From assembly GCA_038087015.1 (NCBI GenBank), contig JASBNA010000005.1, positions 372,001 through 436,000 of the forward strand: a stretch of 64,000 bases of DNA, read 5' to 3'. This stretch comes from Cerrena zonata (Eukaryota > Basidiomycota > Agaricomycetes > Polyporales > Cerrenaceae). Both the position numbers and the translations under genes were made by a program. Each line of letters starts with the position of its first letter. The stretch's first letter is position 1. Below, in pieces: positions 43,633 to 56,191 of this stretch. The notes beneath the pieces are model-generated. The model saw nothing but the letters and a program-made list of their open reading frames with translations. It was not told the origin of the DNA and did no database searches.

Positions 43633-44200
43633 GTATTGCAAAATCAAATCAGTGTCATCTTTGGACCACACCTCGTACCGTTTGATGATATTGAGGTCTA
43701 CCATTGCCTTGTCCCAGTTGAAATATTTAAGGTAATGGTCGTACAACTTGACCTTGTTCCACTTGATAGGTGATTTCGGTTGCGAATATTCGTGGATACA
43801 GCCTAGCGCGTGGCCAAATTCGTGCAAAACCACTCGTTGAAATCGGTCCAGAGGGGTGTTGACGTTGATTTCTCGGGAATCAAAATTCATCGTAGGTTGC
43901 GAAGACTTGAATCCCATATCACCAACATATGAATAATGTCCTGGCCCACTTTCAAAAGTAATGCGAATCTGACCATCTTCAAACGGGCCATCGATGAAGT
44001 TGGAAAAGATGTTGGCATAACGCGACCAGACCCTTGCATATCTCTGCACCTGCGATACCACCTGTTCGAAGTCATTTTGGGGCATGATACCCCGATCAAA
44101 CGATACCCGAATGATGGTACCCGCGGACCACATCTGTCCGACCTGAACGGCACGTACTTGGGCTTGCGAGACGGTCCAAGAAAAAGATTGATCGGGGACA
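43624..44200 (-). pseudogene. metzincin (astacin-like M12A) metalloprotease domain, truncated
   Basis: The zinc site is perfect: VVLHEFGHALGCIHE (near 43785-43830), H-E-x2-H-x2-G-x2-H. It is followed by IKWNKVKLYDHY, as in Agaricomycete metzincins. The position of the Met-turn (normally SIM-Y) reads LILQY, with the Met missing, and a TGA follows two residues later (43624). The frame is open upstream of the ATG at 44133 (through SFVPDQSFSW) with no signal peptide found, so a first exon is not identified. H-type lectin domains lie 3', separated by a 370-bp insertion-like stretch. It is either a decayed gene or a gene with an intron I could not place; I favour decay. Confidence 0.55.
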
Positions 44201-44540
44201 AAGGAAGAGGGTGGAAGTTCGGTGCATATGATGAAGCTTGGGGGTTTCCTTCATGGTGATATCAGCTAACGTTAATTTTAAAAACTAAGGTATGTTTATG
44301 AACATACACTGGCACATTTCCTCTCTCGGTCCTGCATGCAAGATAAATACGTATAGCTATAGCCTCGGTTGCTATACCAGAGGGAAAAGGAAGGGTACGT
44401 ACTGGCACGCCGCGTTTTCCTTGTCGTCTTTCATCCTGATATTCAATGACCAGTCCTCTACGGAAACGAGTTGTCATCATCAGCAAAGACTAATATTGGT
44501 TTCAAGCAAGTAAGCGTAGCTTGCCTATGGTTATCACTAA

Positions 44541-45032
44541 TAGGCTCGTTCGGTCCAATTGCAAGCGATCGGCGGTGATCGGCAACAGCATGATGGGTAA
44601 ACCATTCTAAGTTTCGCTGTTGACAACCGTCGGAGATCGATATGACTTACAGTATATACTGTATTATATAATATTATACTGCCAGCTACGGTCTTCCGAT
44701 ATGTTGCCGCCCCGTCGAAAGCTTTGTTTTTTCAAGAAGCAATCGTTTTGACAGCTTTGGGGATATTTCGGTTGCGCGCATCAGCGCATGACCCATCACT
44801 ACATTGATAAAAAGAAGCCTAGTAAACTGCGGCCTAATTTGATATGCATTTTAGAATAGTGCGTAGACTTCTCCAAGGAACAGCGATCTTGCTAGCTGAT
44901 CTACAGGAACGGGACTGAAGTTCCGATTGGCCTTGGATATACGAAAAGCCGACTTGCAACATCTTTACGAGTGTTCAGATGCGAATGGTGCATTGGGTTC
45001 CATGATGTATGAGCGAATTCAAGATCCTACTG
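44541..45032. repeat. direct repeat, copy 2
   Basis: This copy matches 40707-41205. It carries a small AT-rich palindromic insertion (near 44652-44680, TATATACTGTATTATATAATATTATACTG-like) and a deletion near 44735 relative to copy 1. It ends at GCGAATTCAAGATCCT. The segment between the copies (41.2-44.5 kb) holds the metzincin/lectin locus, so the repeats could recombine to delete it. Confidence 0.85.
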
Positions 45033-45124
45033 CTGGTGTCAGGGTGGCTTCAAGTTCAAGAGAGAAAGCGACCCTCCCTACATTGTCAATGTCGTCTACA
45101 ACTACTAAGCTTCATCCCCTTTAG
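44865..45124 (+). pseudogene. second kinase-like remnant fragment
   Basis: This is the repeated equivalent of 41018-41205. It is truncated at the end of the repeat; no catalytic loop follows and the next gene is a GMC oxidoreductase. The frame carried by the repeat is not conserved in the same register. It is a dead copy of the 5' part of the kinase-like remnant. Confidence 0.5.
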
Positions 45125-45396
45125 CGATGTTCCTAGCACATCGTCTACTTAGGCGCATTACATCGACTAGTGAGCTTACAAGGTACTGTATGTCATGATA
45201 TCATTGCCGACGTTTACGGCATGATGTCCCTGGAGAAGCACATGGCTAACATATAGCCTTCCAAGTTCATACACGGTGATCCGGACATAAAAGTCTAGCT
45301 AAAGGAGCCGATAAGAAGCTGAAGAGCTTCTGTCCTTTCGACTCTTCTGCATTCCTTGTCTGCAACTTCTCTTCACGAGGACCATTTCACATCTTC

Positions 45397-47700
45397 ATGA
45401 AGTCCTCGATCAAGGGTAGCACTTGGCTTTACGCCACCGTCCTCTCATTTCCATGCACCCTTGCCGCCGTCCTTTCTTCTCCCGCGGATTTGTCAACCCG
45501 CGAATATGACTTCATTGTCCTTGGAGGTAAGGCGCTCTTGTCCTGGGTGTGACGTGTTCCTTAACCAGTCGCTTTGGATATCAGGTGGAACTGGAGGTAG
45601 CGTTGTTGCTAGTAGGCTCTCCGAGAACGCGAACGTCACAGTCCTTGTGGTCGAGGATGGTGGAAAGTACGTCATACGTAACGCGGTCCTCGAAATGCGT
45701 TTTCTAACCTTAGTATAGTAACGAAGGTCAACTGGCCCTCGAAGTGCCTTTTATGGGTGTGACATTGCCGGGTACTGCTTTCGATTGGAACTACACCACT
45801 ACTCCTCAAGACGGTTTGAACAACCGCACGTTCCATTACACCAGAGGGCATGTACTAGGTGGAAGTAGTAGCATCAGTAAGTTGACTTCTTACGTTTTCA
45901 GGATGTTGTGAATAACCTAGGATTATTTAAGATCTCTTAACTTGGAATCGCGCTTCAGACGACCTTTGGAATCGTTGGGCAAGTTTAACTGAGGACGATG
46001 GCTGGTCATGGAAGCAGGTGGAGCAGTACTATCTCAAGGTGCGTCTATGAGTCCGACTAGGTCAAGTCAACGAATCGACGTATCCTCTTTCTTTCCAGAC
46101 TTCTCAGTTAGTAGCTCCTTCAGACGGTCGTGACACAACGGGCCAAGTTGATCCATCTGTTCACGGAAATGGACCTGTTGAAGTTAGCGTCAGTGGGTTC
46201 CTTACGGATATTGACCCCATTGTAGAAGCCGCTAGCAAAGAGCTTGGCGGTCGATTCAAATTCAACGTGGACTACAACTCCGGTGACTTCGTCGGTACTT
46301 GTGAGTGAATTTAGGTATAAACACCTCGCGGGGTCACTAATAAGACTTCTTTAGCTTACATGCAGTCTTCTATCGGCGGCGGAGAGCGCAGTAGTGCAGC
46401 AACTGCCTACTTGCCGACGGACGTGAGGGGTCGTACCAACCTGGATATCCTGTTGAACACTCGTGCTCTACGTTTGGTACAGACCGACAACTCCACCGCT
46501 GGTCCTGTTTTCAAGGGCGTTCAGATTGCTCAGAGTGCAGACGGTATGTGCCTTTAAATTCGTACTTAAGCTTCTCGTTAAGTGCTCTTCAGACACCCCA
46601 ATCACCATTACTGCGAAGAACGAGATCATCGTATCTGGTGGCGCGTTTGGCACTCCTCAGCTTCTTCTCTTGTCCGGTATTGGCCCTGAAGATGACCTTA
46701 AGGAACTATCCATTACTCCTCTTGTCAACTCTCCCGATGTTGGAAATCATCTTCTTGATCATACACTCCTTCCCAATTATTTCAATGTCTCCATTAATGG
46801 CACCTGGGATGATGTTGTCCGAGACTCTGCTGTATTCAACGAGAAACTTCAACAATGGCTCGACACTCGTCAAGGCCTTTTCACCGACAGTCCTGGAAAC
46901 TCTCTCAGTTATCTCAGATTACCGGACAACTCTTCTGCATTCGCAGGGATACCCGATCCTGCCTCTGGACCTTTATCTCCTCACACAGAACTGATCTTCG
47001 TCGTACGTCTCTTTGCCTACTTGATAGTAGTCGCTATTCTAATTGGTTCATACAGGATGGCTTCGCTGCCTTTGGCCCTATTGCTCAACCTGCCACGGGT
47101 AATTTCATCACTGTCTTGTCAGCTGTTAGCTCGACAACTTCCAGTAAGTAGTTTACTGTCAGTTACTCTAGATAATTACTAAAACTATTTCATAGCTGGT
47201 TCCCTCAAACTCGCGTCGTCCAACCCCTTCGATATTCCCTTGATCGACCCTAGACTGCTTACTACCACATTTGACATCGAAGCGATGGTTCAAGCTATGA
47301 AAGACACTCAGGAGTTCTTCGCCGCAGATGCCTGGCAAACTGATGTTAAGCCTGTACCTTTTGGAGACCTTGCCACCGCAACTACAGATGAACTCTTGGC
47401 TGAGTACGCTCGCAACAATGCTTTCACCGAAAGTCATCCCTCTGGTACTGCTCGCATGTCCCCAGATAACGCTTCATGGGGCGTGGTTGACTCGAAGCTG
47501 AAAGTTAAGGGCGCTCAGGGTATTCGTGTTGTTGATGCATCTGTCTTCGTAAGTGGAATCATTTTCTGTTGTAGAAAAATATCAGTCATCTTATTGATAC
47601 TTTATTACAGCCTGTTATTCCTGAATGTCATATTCAGGCTCCTATTTATATCATTGCAGAGCGTGCTTCGGATCTCATCAAGGCTGACTATGGACTTTAA
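45397..47700 (+). CDS. GMC oxidoreductase (AA3, aryl-alcohol-oxidase-like), secreted
   Basis: GMC flavoenzymes oxidise alcohols or sugars with FAD. The ATG at 45397 (MKSSIKGSTWLYATVLSF) opens a signal peptide of about 23 aa. The Rossmann motif GGGTGGSVVASRL is formed across the first intron (near 45528-45585). The second FAD signature is in RGHVLGGSSSIN. Catalytic residues are in SHPSGTARM (near 47432-47458) and PVIPECHIQAP in the last exon (near 47610-47650). A typical GGAFGTPQLLLLSGIGP block lies near 46640-46690. The stop is at 47698-47700 and about 600 aa are coded in nine or so exons. It could supply H2O2 for peroxidases. It shares its upstream region with the duplicated kinase-like fragment. 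Confidence 0.93.
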
Positions 47701-49598
47701 CCATTGTACCAATAGCTCACATTTATACCCTCTTCATTTCGTCTAATCTTATACCCTGATGTCCTTAGGACCACGGTTGTACACAGTACGGTTGGGACTT
47801 TTTGTTTGGATACATACGTATTGTGTATGGCATAACACGAAACATTGACTCGGAACAAGCACTGTACTGTATACATTTGCAGCGGTCAGAATTCAAATAC
47901 ATGCGACACGGTTCACCGTACGTTCGAGTGGAACTAAGAATTGTATATCCTTCAGGAAATAAGTATAGGACTTGCACCTGTTCAAGTCATACCCGAGTTC
48001 ATGGCTCGGAGTACCGGGCTGCGGAATGTCCATACATACTCACAGAAATACATTTGATATAGATGTTGCTCATCAAAATAATTCGGCACCGCTCCGAAGT
48101 ATGATAAAATATGCCCGACAATCTCGCAATCAATGTCATATTCTGTAAACTTACCACCGATCATGTCTTTGATGAAGAAAAGAGATCCGCAGTGCATCCG
48201 AAGGCACCAAAGTACACGATACATCGGGGTAATGGTATCTCAAAGCTTCAACGTTCAACCCGCGCATTGGAAAATATGTGTGACTTTCCTTTGACTTATG
48301 CTGCGGGAATTATTGCGTCGAGACTGGAAAGGTAACAACTTGCTCGATAACGCGTGCCCTACCATGGTACCTTCGTCTTGGGTAACGGATTCCGATGAAA
48401 AGAGCAAGCCCCCGCATCAGCAAAATGTGATGCTGGCAAAAGACAGATGCGAAGAGTTTACATACACGGGAGGTATATCGTTCCCTACGCCATCAGAGGC
48501 TGACCTTGTCCATGGCAATTGGGCAGTTATCTTTCAGATGGTATAGAGCAAATGTTGGTCGAAGGAAACGTCTCTATAAATATATTGAATATTCGTGTTT
48601 CGCGTCGAGATAGCGGAGACGAGCCGATTATTTTGAATAGAGCCTGAGGGTTCGTCGTTCGTGTTGATCGCAGGCATCGCAGACATAGTATGAGAGAGCA
48701 ATCATTGTGTGAGCGCATTTCCGTACTGAGTATTGATGGGGTGGAATGGTTCTTGAGAATGGAGGAGCACTGTCATACCCGACCTGAGCTGTACCGTCAT
48801 ACAAGGTGGTGGTCAGAATATCAGGCCTCAAGCTGTACACAACCCGAATAAAATAATGAATGGGCCGGGGCAGTCCGACTCGATGTATGTCGTGCGGCGC
48901 GATGCCACGTCTAGGAGTAGTAGAGAGACGATTGGGGTGGTAGCAAGTAAGCAAAGATGTATGAGAAGAGACGTGTTGGAGCCGCAAACTTGAACAAGTA
49001 GCAAACAGCTGGAAGGCAGTCTGAGGCTGGCAGTTCAGCTTGACTTACCGTCACTTTTCGTCTCGGTTAACCAACATAGCTACCATATATGGACAGTCAC
49101 ATGTATAATCGGCATTGACCGCAAGCTTACAGGGCAGTAACTCCATTTCTCTACACCCCAGTCCAAATATTAATCACTGGGCTATATTATGCACGAGGTA
49201 GGCATCTCTATTGTTTACCAAAAATACTACAACGAATCTGGGAACATAGGTGGACTGAAGACAGAACAATGCAGTTTTTGTTCAGGTTGCCGCATCGACG
49301 GTCGTCTCGCTCACCTCACCACGCGTTGATCTGAACCCTTGATTGTATCTCTGCAGGGACAAACCTTCCAAAGACAACAAATATGTCACAGGCTTGCCTC
49401 ATGATCAGAAAGCTCAAAGAACGTCTCCGTTCAGACATGCGTGATGGGCATGCCACCTGTACCAGGGTCGAGCAATCGAGAAGATGAATCGGGCACACAG
49501 TCATAGCTCAAATACTGAGCGGGGGATATCTCAGGTATACCAACGACCCCGCCTAAGCACATCTCTTTTTCTAGCCTAAGCTAACTCGAACCCTCACA
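47701..49598. other. gene-free stretch
   Basis: About 1.9 kb with no recognised gene, RNA or repeat. Several short ORFs overlap on both strands, including 119 aa on the minus strand (48628-48987), without domain or splicing logic. Confidence 0.45.
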
Positions 49599-50197
49599 AT
49601 GACCGGTGGCATCCTCGATTTTGTTGCTGTTGCCTTCGGTGTCCTAGGCGTCGTTGGTATTCTCCACACAATCTACGCGATCACCAAATTCTACATCCCG
49701 AGTAACAGAATCGAAGTCGCTGAAAGCAGCTTCCAACGTGTCTATAACGTCTTTCATTGTGCACGTCAAGAGGGTCTGCTAACCCTATCTGTTGCTGATG
49801 ATATAGAGGCTCGATTCCAGACGTAGGTTTTGTCAACGTTATATTTGATCATTACCAATAACAACGCGAATATGCACAGGCTGCGAGCTGACATGGACGA
49901 CGCGCAAGAAAAAATCCTGCATATCGACAGCTGGTGGAAATATTTCATCTCCCTGTTCGGCGGCGTTGGCTCAAACTTAAGGAACATCGAGCGCACTCTG
50001 AAGAACCTGCTCGTGGATATTTCTGTAAGTAACCTGTTGTTATTTGGTGGGGGATTTTTTCTCAATGTCTTTGTCAATAGTACAACTCCCATGTAGCGAG
50101 ACGCGAACTTGAGAAGACTGGACATCGTTATACGCCACACTTCTCTAAGGAGTATTCCAAGTTGGATTTACAATCGAAATCTCTGTTGCCAATCTAG
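49599..50197 (+). CDS. single-pass membrane protein, paralogue TM1 (short)
   Basis: The start is the ATG at 49599. The first exon codes for one N-terminal hydrophobic segment (FVAVAFGVLGVVGILHTIYAI) and a charged helix (EGLLTLSVADDIEARFQ); the second (from about 49880) for a region with LRNIERTLKNLLVDIS; and the third (from about 50082) for YNSHVARRELEKTGHRY before the stop at 50195-50197. The same plan occurs in the genes at 53463 and 58174, where RRELEKSGRVYKP matches RRELEKTGHRYTP, but here the long C-terminal part is missing (about 160 aa). I do not recognise the family. It faces the duplicated kinase array on its 3' side. Confidence 0.65.
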
Positions 50198-51636
50198 GAC
50201 AATCACCTTTTTTCCCATATGCGTTCCATCATCCTCGAGATCTCTCTCTTTCCCGTCCCCAAATCGCTTTCCCGCCTTTCTACTCTCCTCGTCACTGCTG
50301 TTCCAATACTGCCTCCTTAGGAATTTTCTGGTACTATATAAACACATCCAACTCTGTTTTCTTAGTTTTCGAAACTTGTCCGAAGCGACTCATATTTTAT
50401 TAAAATTCTAAGGGGGCCGATGTCGTACGCGTACTAGTCTTGGCAAAGCTCTCGAGATTATGAGAGACCCAAGCGTGTGTACCATGACCCTCCGGGAAGG
50501 TATTGAAGGGTCCAAAAACGAGGCCTCACATAGAGTAGAACATCAGGCTAATTAACAAGGCTGTGATTGATCTATGAGAACAATGCTTTGTGCCGAAGCT
50601 GTCAGTACTAGAGCGGAAAAACAACAGCATCGCCTTCGTCTAGAGATGGTTAATGTCAGCGCCCAAGGATCCTCCCGTCAAAATCGGCTCATGCCTTGTG
50701 ATTATCTCTTTTCGATCTTTCCTACCGAAATCTCGCCGTGGTCATAAGGGTCATCTGAGCCATGAAATGTTAACATGCTGCACAGGCGTGTTCATCTTAA
50801 GCGTGGAGGTCAGGTCCCAAGCGAGCGGCCTCGCCTGTAATGTCTACAGCTTGGTTTATGTTCACTGCGGCCGGTGGTCTTCGTAATTCGATGGTGCCGA
50901 AATGAGTCTGCATGTGGCTCAATGGCTACGCAACCTCATGCTATTACGACCAATGCAGCGTAGTATCCCAGAGTCGTTCCGTCCAGACCTAATGGTATTC
51001 ATGGAAATTTAATATGGCTATGAGCAAGAATCATGAAGTATCGCAGCCTGAGGCTCCGAAAAGGTGAGGAGAGGCGCCCATTAATTCTTTGGAACTTAGG
51101 CTGGCAAGATAAGCTTCTGAACTTCGGAGGGGCAAGCAGCTTCGAAGATACACTTGGAATAGCATTTCTGATCAGCCTAGGAAAAACACAGCAGTGGGAT
51201 GATGGTAAAGAGGCAGCGATTGTTGGGTATAACTAATATATGGTTAGCATAAACGCTAGATTGTAGTATACGATTGAACGTACAAACAGATATTACACCA
51301 TCATCCGTTTAATCCGATAGATTCCTTCACGTGCGACGGCAACCAGGATTAAAAAGGTAGCAAGAGGCGCCCGTCGACTGCTTGTTTGGGTCAATGAGAG
51401 TATTGAGTTTCTGAGTTTCTGTTATTACCTTTGCATCTACAGAGGGTCTCGTATATGTCCAATGTTTTCTGTGAGTGATACATTCCAAATAGCATTGTCA
51501 AATAGCCTAAGAAAAACACAGCAAGAAAGCGATAGCAGGGTGGTAGCGATTGTTGGGTATATAGCAAGTAGCTAGACGAACAGTGAATAGTCGGCCTATA
51601 TCAAATATCGTTAAAACTTACAAAGGTACAAGGGTA

Positions 51637-52974
51637 TCAAACAATCATGTGCTTGATTCGGTAAATTCCTTCTCGTGCTACAGCGACCGTGTCATAAACA
51701 ACTCTTTCGGGGGCAGACTCTTGACGAGAACGCAAACGCCATCGCAAAGTCGACTCGGTCAAACTAGCCTGAATCCCTTGGAAGATGGCATAGCAGGCTT
51801 GGGCGGATGGACGATGATTGGGGTCATGTTGAAGCATGGGTACGGTCAACGCATTGAGGAAATCAAGACCATGGTATTTCTGCAAACAAAGGAACGTTCA
51901 GTGAGGATAGGAAAATGTATAAATAAGATGCTTACTTGTACAAATTCATGGAGATATAAATTACCGAGTATAAATATGTCTAGCGGGAAGGGATTATACG
52001 GAACGGAGTCGGAAAGCTCAGGCGGCTCCTTGTCTCTGCCCTTGGTTCCAACGACAAGAGGAACATCGCCGCCTTCGAAACGTGATGAAAGACCAAAGTC
52101 GATGAAGTAATATTTGACAGGATAGTCTTGACGATTTAGGGCTGAGATTTCATGAACTCCGTCAGGACTGTAGTTCAGGCGAACGGGATGGTGTCCTTGA
52201 GGGAATAGGGAGCGAGCATCCATCATGATATTGGCTGCCGCGCAATCTCTACATTATGTTAAACCACAAATTGTTAGATAGCGTAAGACCAACTGACCTG
52301 TGCGCGACTCCATGGGCATGGATAAAACATAGTCCCTGCGTAATGTAGTTGTCAGTGGGTCGAGTATGATGGAGAACATTAGTCTTACCTGTAAAGTTTG
52401 TGAAATAAAATCGACTACCTCTCCTATTGTACGTAGTGGAGGGTTATCGAAGGGGCGCAGGAAAGGCATTACAATCATTCCTTTGGAGTAGTCGTGAGGA
52501 TCATCTAAGACATCAATGACTGGTACACAGTGATTCCTTGGATCTTGCAATAGGTCGTTCGATGATAGGAAACGGCCAATAGCAATCTCGTCAGATGCGC
52601 GTGAGACGGTCTTGATGGTGACGCGGGCACCGTCAGATATTCGAGTGGCATCGACAATGATATGTTTCTAGCGAGCGAGTCCTCTCAGCACTTTGATCAG
52701 TAGAAATGTGTTGAGTACGTCATACCATGGAATAAATGGAGTCCTCACAGAAAAAAGGATTGTAATGTGTTCCAATCCAAGAAGGAGTCCAGTCGGGAGC
52801 AAACCGTGGTCGTAGTTGATATCCATGATTCTTGAGGAAGACGTATCTTTCTTGCCAGAAGACCTCATAAGACAGCAGACTCCAACGACCCTGGTATGTG
52901 TCCTCTTCGTACTTAGCTGCTTGCTCCGCCGAACATGTTGCAAAAGACGGAAGATGGAGAGTGCCACTGCTCAT
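51637..52974 (-). CDS. protein kinase-like protein K1
   Basis: The start is the ATG at 52974 (MSSGTLHLPSFATCSAE), 488 bp head-to-head from TM2. The N-terminal 100 aa hold the family block SYEVFWQERYVFLKNHGY, LRPRFAPDWTPSW and CEDSIYSM. The kinase domain has the VTIK lysine, a catalytic loop HRDCAAAN formed across the intron at about 52255-52300, DFGLSS, and an APE-like GTKGRDKEPPE. No glycine-rich loop is seen before VTIK, where VDATRISDG stands instead. All residues for phosphotransfer are present, so activity is possible. The end reads RWRLRSRQESAPERVVYDTV. This is a member of a kinase-like family expanded in Agaricomycetes; no substrate is known. Confidence 0.85.
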
Positions 52975-53462
52975 TTATCCAAGAAGAAACACAATTGTGC
53001 ATATGGCTATGCCACTTGGTAGTGAGGATTCTGACGAAGATGCATCTAATCAATATTCTGAGGTATGAGGAGTAGGTACCGGCAACCGCCGAACATTGAT
53101 ATTCGTCCCACCTTGAACAAGAACAAACTGCAACGGGCCACTGCTGATTCACACCTTACTCTTTGCTCGACTACTAGTACTACTTGTACTATTATAAAAA
53201 TCCAGCATCCTTGACCTCTGAAGGCTATACATATCAATCGAATCCTTTAGTAACGGTCGGAAGTCCAATCCGATGGTTCTATATTTCCCAATTCAGGGGG
53301 CCAGACTTGCTCAGGGAGCAGATTGGAGCAGATTCAAAAGGGTATACAAGATTCGGGTATCATGTGTACAACGCGTGGTGATGCTACAGACCCCGAGTTG
53401 CTCATAAAGACCACCATTTAGGCTGTTTTCTCTGCGTCTCTTTCCGCAACAAGCTTCACACA
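52975..53462. promoter_or_regulatory. divergent promoter between K1 and TM2
   Basis: 488 bp separate the start codons of K1 (-) and TM2 (+). The equivalent space between K2 and TM3 is 646 bp. The two spaces share CATTGTGCATATGGCTAT near the kinase side and an AACAAGCTTCACA tract just before the TM start codon (53449 and 58150). Shared control of both genes is therefore plausible. Confidence 0.5.
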
Positions 53463-54687
53463 ATGTCTGACAGCAAATCGCCTTCCCTCTTCGATATCAG
53501 TGGATTCGTCTTTGGTCTCCTTGGCTTAGCCGGGACTGTACAAATTCTTTGTGTTATCATCTTCTACTATTTCCCAAAGCGTAGACTTCGCGGTCTTGAA
53601 AGAACATACGCGGAGGCCTACTTCCTCTACCGGTGTGGAGTTCAGGAGGGTGTCCTGGACTCTGATAGGGAACGTATAGAGGAAAAGCTACAAAGGTATA
53701 TTTACACTGCTTCGACTGTACCCCTTCAATCAAACACCATGTAGGTCTCGAGCAGAACTCAACGAGGTTCACTCTGAGGTCTTTTGTCTTGGCGGATTCT
53801 GGGGGCAGGTCTTCGCAATATTTGGCGGACTCTCCCAACAATTTCGTGATTCGGACATTGCTATGAAGGAGCTTTGCGTTGTCATTCTGGTCAGCAGTCA
53901 TCTCTGTATACTCGTTAGGATGACAATTCACACAACATTACGTTTCTATAGTCTAGTAGTGAAAAGGGCCGTCGGGAACTTGAAAAGAGTGGACGGGTTT
54001 ATAAACCATGCATTCTCCCCATGATGAGCTCGGCTTTGGGTCCATTGGACTCCACCATGGTGGAGCCTACTCATAGCACAAAAAACCTCCCAAGGTCTCA
54101 TTCTCGTATGTATCTTCGCTCTGTTGTACTCTGCGATTCCATCTAAATCAGTGTTTTCCACAGATTCTCAACCGTGTGGTTTTACGCCACACCAGACCCA
54201 TAACGCCGAGCCGAGTTTTCAACCTATCTCTCCATCCCACTCTACCTTTGGTTCGGCTAACTCAAAGAGGAGTCCAACGCACAGAGATTCATTGTGCTCC
54301 GTATCGACAGCTTCAACTGCAGTAGACATCAATTCCACGATCCCGAAAGCTACCACCATCATTAAGCCTGAGCGCTTGCTCTATTCAGGTGAACCCAATT
54401 GTCAGCTCGTTCCCCAACCGGAGAAGGCACCGTGTCTGGGTGTCTCTCAGTCACTACCCACGCATCATGAAGGGACAACTAGCTCAGCCCTCACAATTGA
54501 AGATCGTTACAACAACATACAGTACCTCATGGAATTGCTGTTATCAAACCTGCATCACCTCTCAGCGCTCCGTCAGCAACCCGAGGAAAGGGATATATCT
54601 GATGAGCCTTCGAAACTCGACTCTTGTCTATCCAAGCTCCAGCATCCTTGGACACGCTCATCAAGACCACCTATACTGCCACTCTAA
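53463..54687 (+). CDS. single-pass membrane protein, paralogue TM2
   Basis: The start is the ATG at 53463 (MSDSKSPSLFDISG). One hydrophobic N-terminal segment (FVFGLLGLAGTVQILCVIIFYYF) is followed by a charged stretch (RRLRGLERTYAEAYFLY), then EEKLQR before an intron, ELNEVHSEVFCLGGFWGQVFAIFGGLSQQF, a second intron near 53891-53954, RRELEKSGRVYKPCILPMM, and a Ser/Thr/Pro-rich tail. It ends with a conserved helix IEDRYNNIQYLMELLLSNLHHL and PEERDISDEPSKLDSCLSKLQ. About 330 aa; no enzyme motif; likely one membrane span with the long tail in the cytosol or lumen. Head-to-head with K1. Not a family I recognise. Confidence 0.75.
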
Positions 54688-55390
54688 TACAACGACATAG
54701 GTTGTCTCGTTCAAATAAGTAAAGTTTTTGGCATTGCCTCCCGTGTACTCTCAACAGCTCTCTTACTCGAAAACAGGTCTCTTGTAAACTAAAGAACAGT
54801 TCTTTGCTTTCAATCTTCAAGTTACTACTGCTTTGCTCCCCTTGTTTTCTCTATCTCCTTGCCGCGTATGTTTTCTTTAGTCTAATATTGTATCTAAAAA
54901 GGATCGGTCAATATCAGAAACTCACATCTCTCAATGCGTATCCTCGGTTTGAACCTTGAAATTAAACAAGGCGATTGATGGGGAGCTATGGTTCTGGCGT
55001 ACGGTTGGTATATGATCATATCAGGGGCCGCATGTATGACATACGAAGTCACAATCGCTCAGACCACCGCCTTCCTTGGGAACGTGTGACCTCTGGACAC
55101 TCGGAAGATGGAGAGGATCATGGATCTACCAATGCCGGTTCCGAGGGCTGTCATCACTGCCTCGTGTCCTTGCTTTGGAAGTGTCGAGAGAACAACGCTT
55201 TACTGCCATTCCCAAGAAGGTGAAGATCAACACCCGAGTATCTTGCTGTCAAATTTTAATCAGTCATGGTGTCTACCGTCTCCAGTGGGTGGTTTTACTC
55301 CTGCAGGGTGTAAAGCAACCAGAGTTTGCCGTTCCGTTTCAACTGGAACTTTTTTGTTTTTACGCACAAGGGATCTGTCCAGCGACCCAG
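54688..55390. other. 3' flank of TM2 with conserved block
   Basis: About 150 bp near 55140-55320 are well kept in the 3' flank of TM3 (near 59755-59935). They include a stretch that is open in two frames (CHSQEGEDQ in one; CHHCL...LLPFPRR in another). I could not decide whether it is a distal exon, a separate small gene or a 3' UTR element. Confidence 0.35.
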
Positions 55391-56191
55391 GTGTTTTGAT
55401 CTATGAGAACAATGCTTTGCACTCAAGCTGTCAGTACCATTGCGGAAGAACAACAGCATCGCCTTCGTCTAGAGATGGTTAATGGCAGCGCCCAAGAATG
55501 CTCCTCCCATCAAAATCGACTCATGGCTTGTGACTATATCTTTTCCATAGTCATAAGGGACACCTAGACAATGAAATATTAACATGTTGTATAGGCGTGG
55601 TCATCTTGAGTGTGAAGGCCAGGTTCTAAGCGAGCAGCCTCGCCTGGATTGCGTACAGCTTCGTCTACGTTCAACGTTCATTGCGGCCGGTGGTGTTCGT
55701 CATTTGGTGGTGCCGAAATGGACCTTCCGGCTACGTGTGGCTGGTGAACCTCGTGCTAGTGGAACCGATACAGTGGGTAAGTTCTTTCCGGCTGCAGCTT
55801 GAAGTCTCCGTCAGTGCTGACTATACGCTATTGGGTGATAGTCGATCCAAATCTGGTAGATAAGATAGAAGGAGAATTGAGTCAAATGAGGATCGGCAGC
55901 AGGTTCCAAAAAGGTAGGAAGAGGCGCTCATCTGCCCCATGAGACGAAGAAGGTAAGCAATGGAGTACTGACTTCTGAGCTTCGAATATCATAGTTAGTA
56001 CTTTCGCATATAGAGAGGGTCTCATCTATGTCCAATGGGAATACATTCCGAATAGCATTGTCAAATAGCCTAAGAAAAACACAGCAGGAAAGCAATAACA
56101 GAGCGGCAGCGATTGTTGGGTATAGCTAGACGAACGGTGAATAATAGGTCTATATTGAACAACGTTGTAAACTTACAAAGGTACAAAGGTA

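Larger units (their letters stand above)
50570..55390. repeat. tandem duplication unit A
   Basis: This unit matches unit B (55391-59965) from an upstream tract (GAACAATGCTTTG..., 50579 and 55406), through the kinase-like gene (51637 and 56192), to the membrane-protein gene (53463 and 58174) and a 3' block (near 55140 and 59755). The offset shrinks from about 4.8 kb to 4.6 kb by indels, so the units are not recent perfect copies. Confidence 0.85.

Noticed and set aside
54050..54065. Perfect 16-nt palindrome CTCCACCATGGTGGAG
   Set aside because: It lies in a TM2 exon and is not kept in TM3, so it is probably chance.
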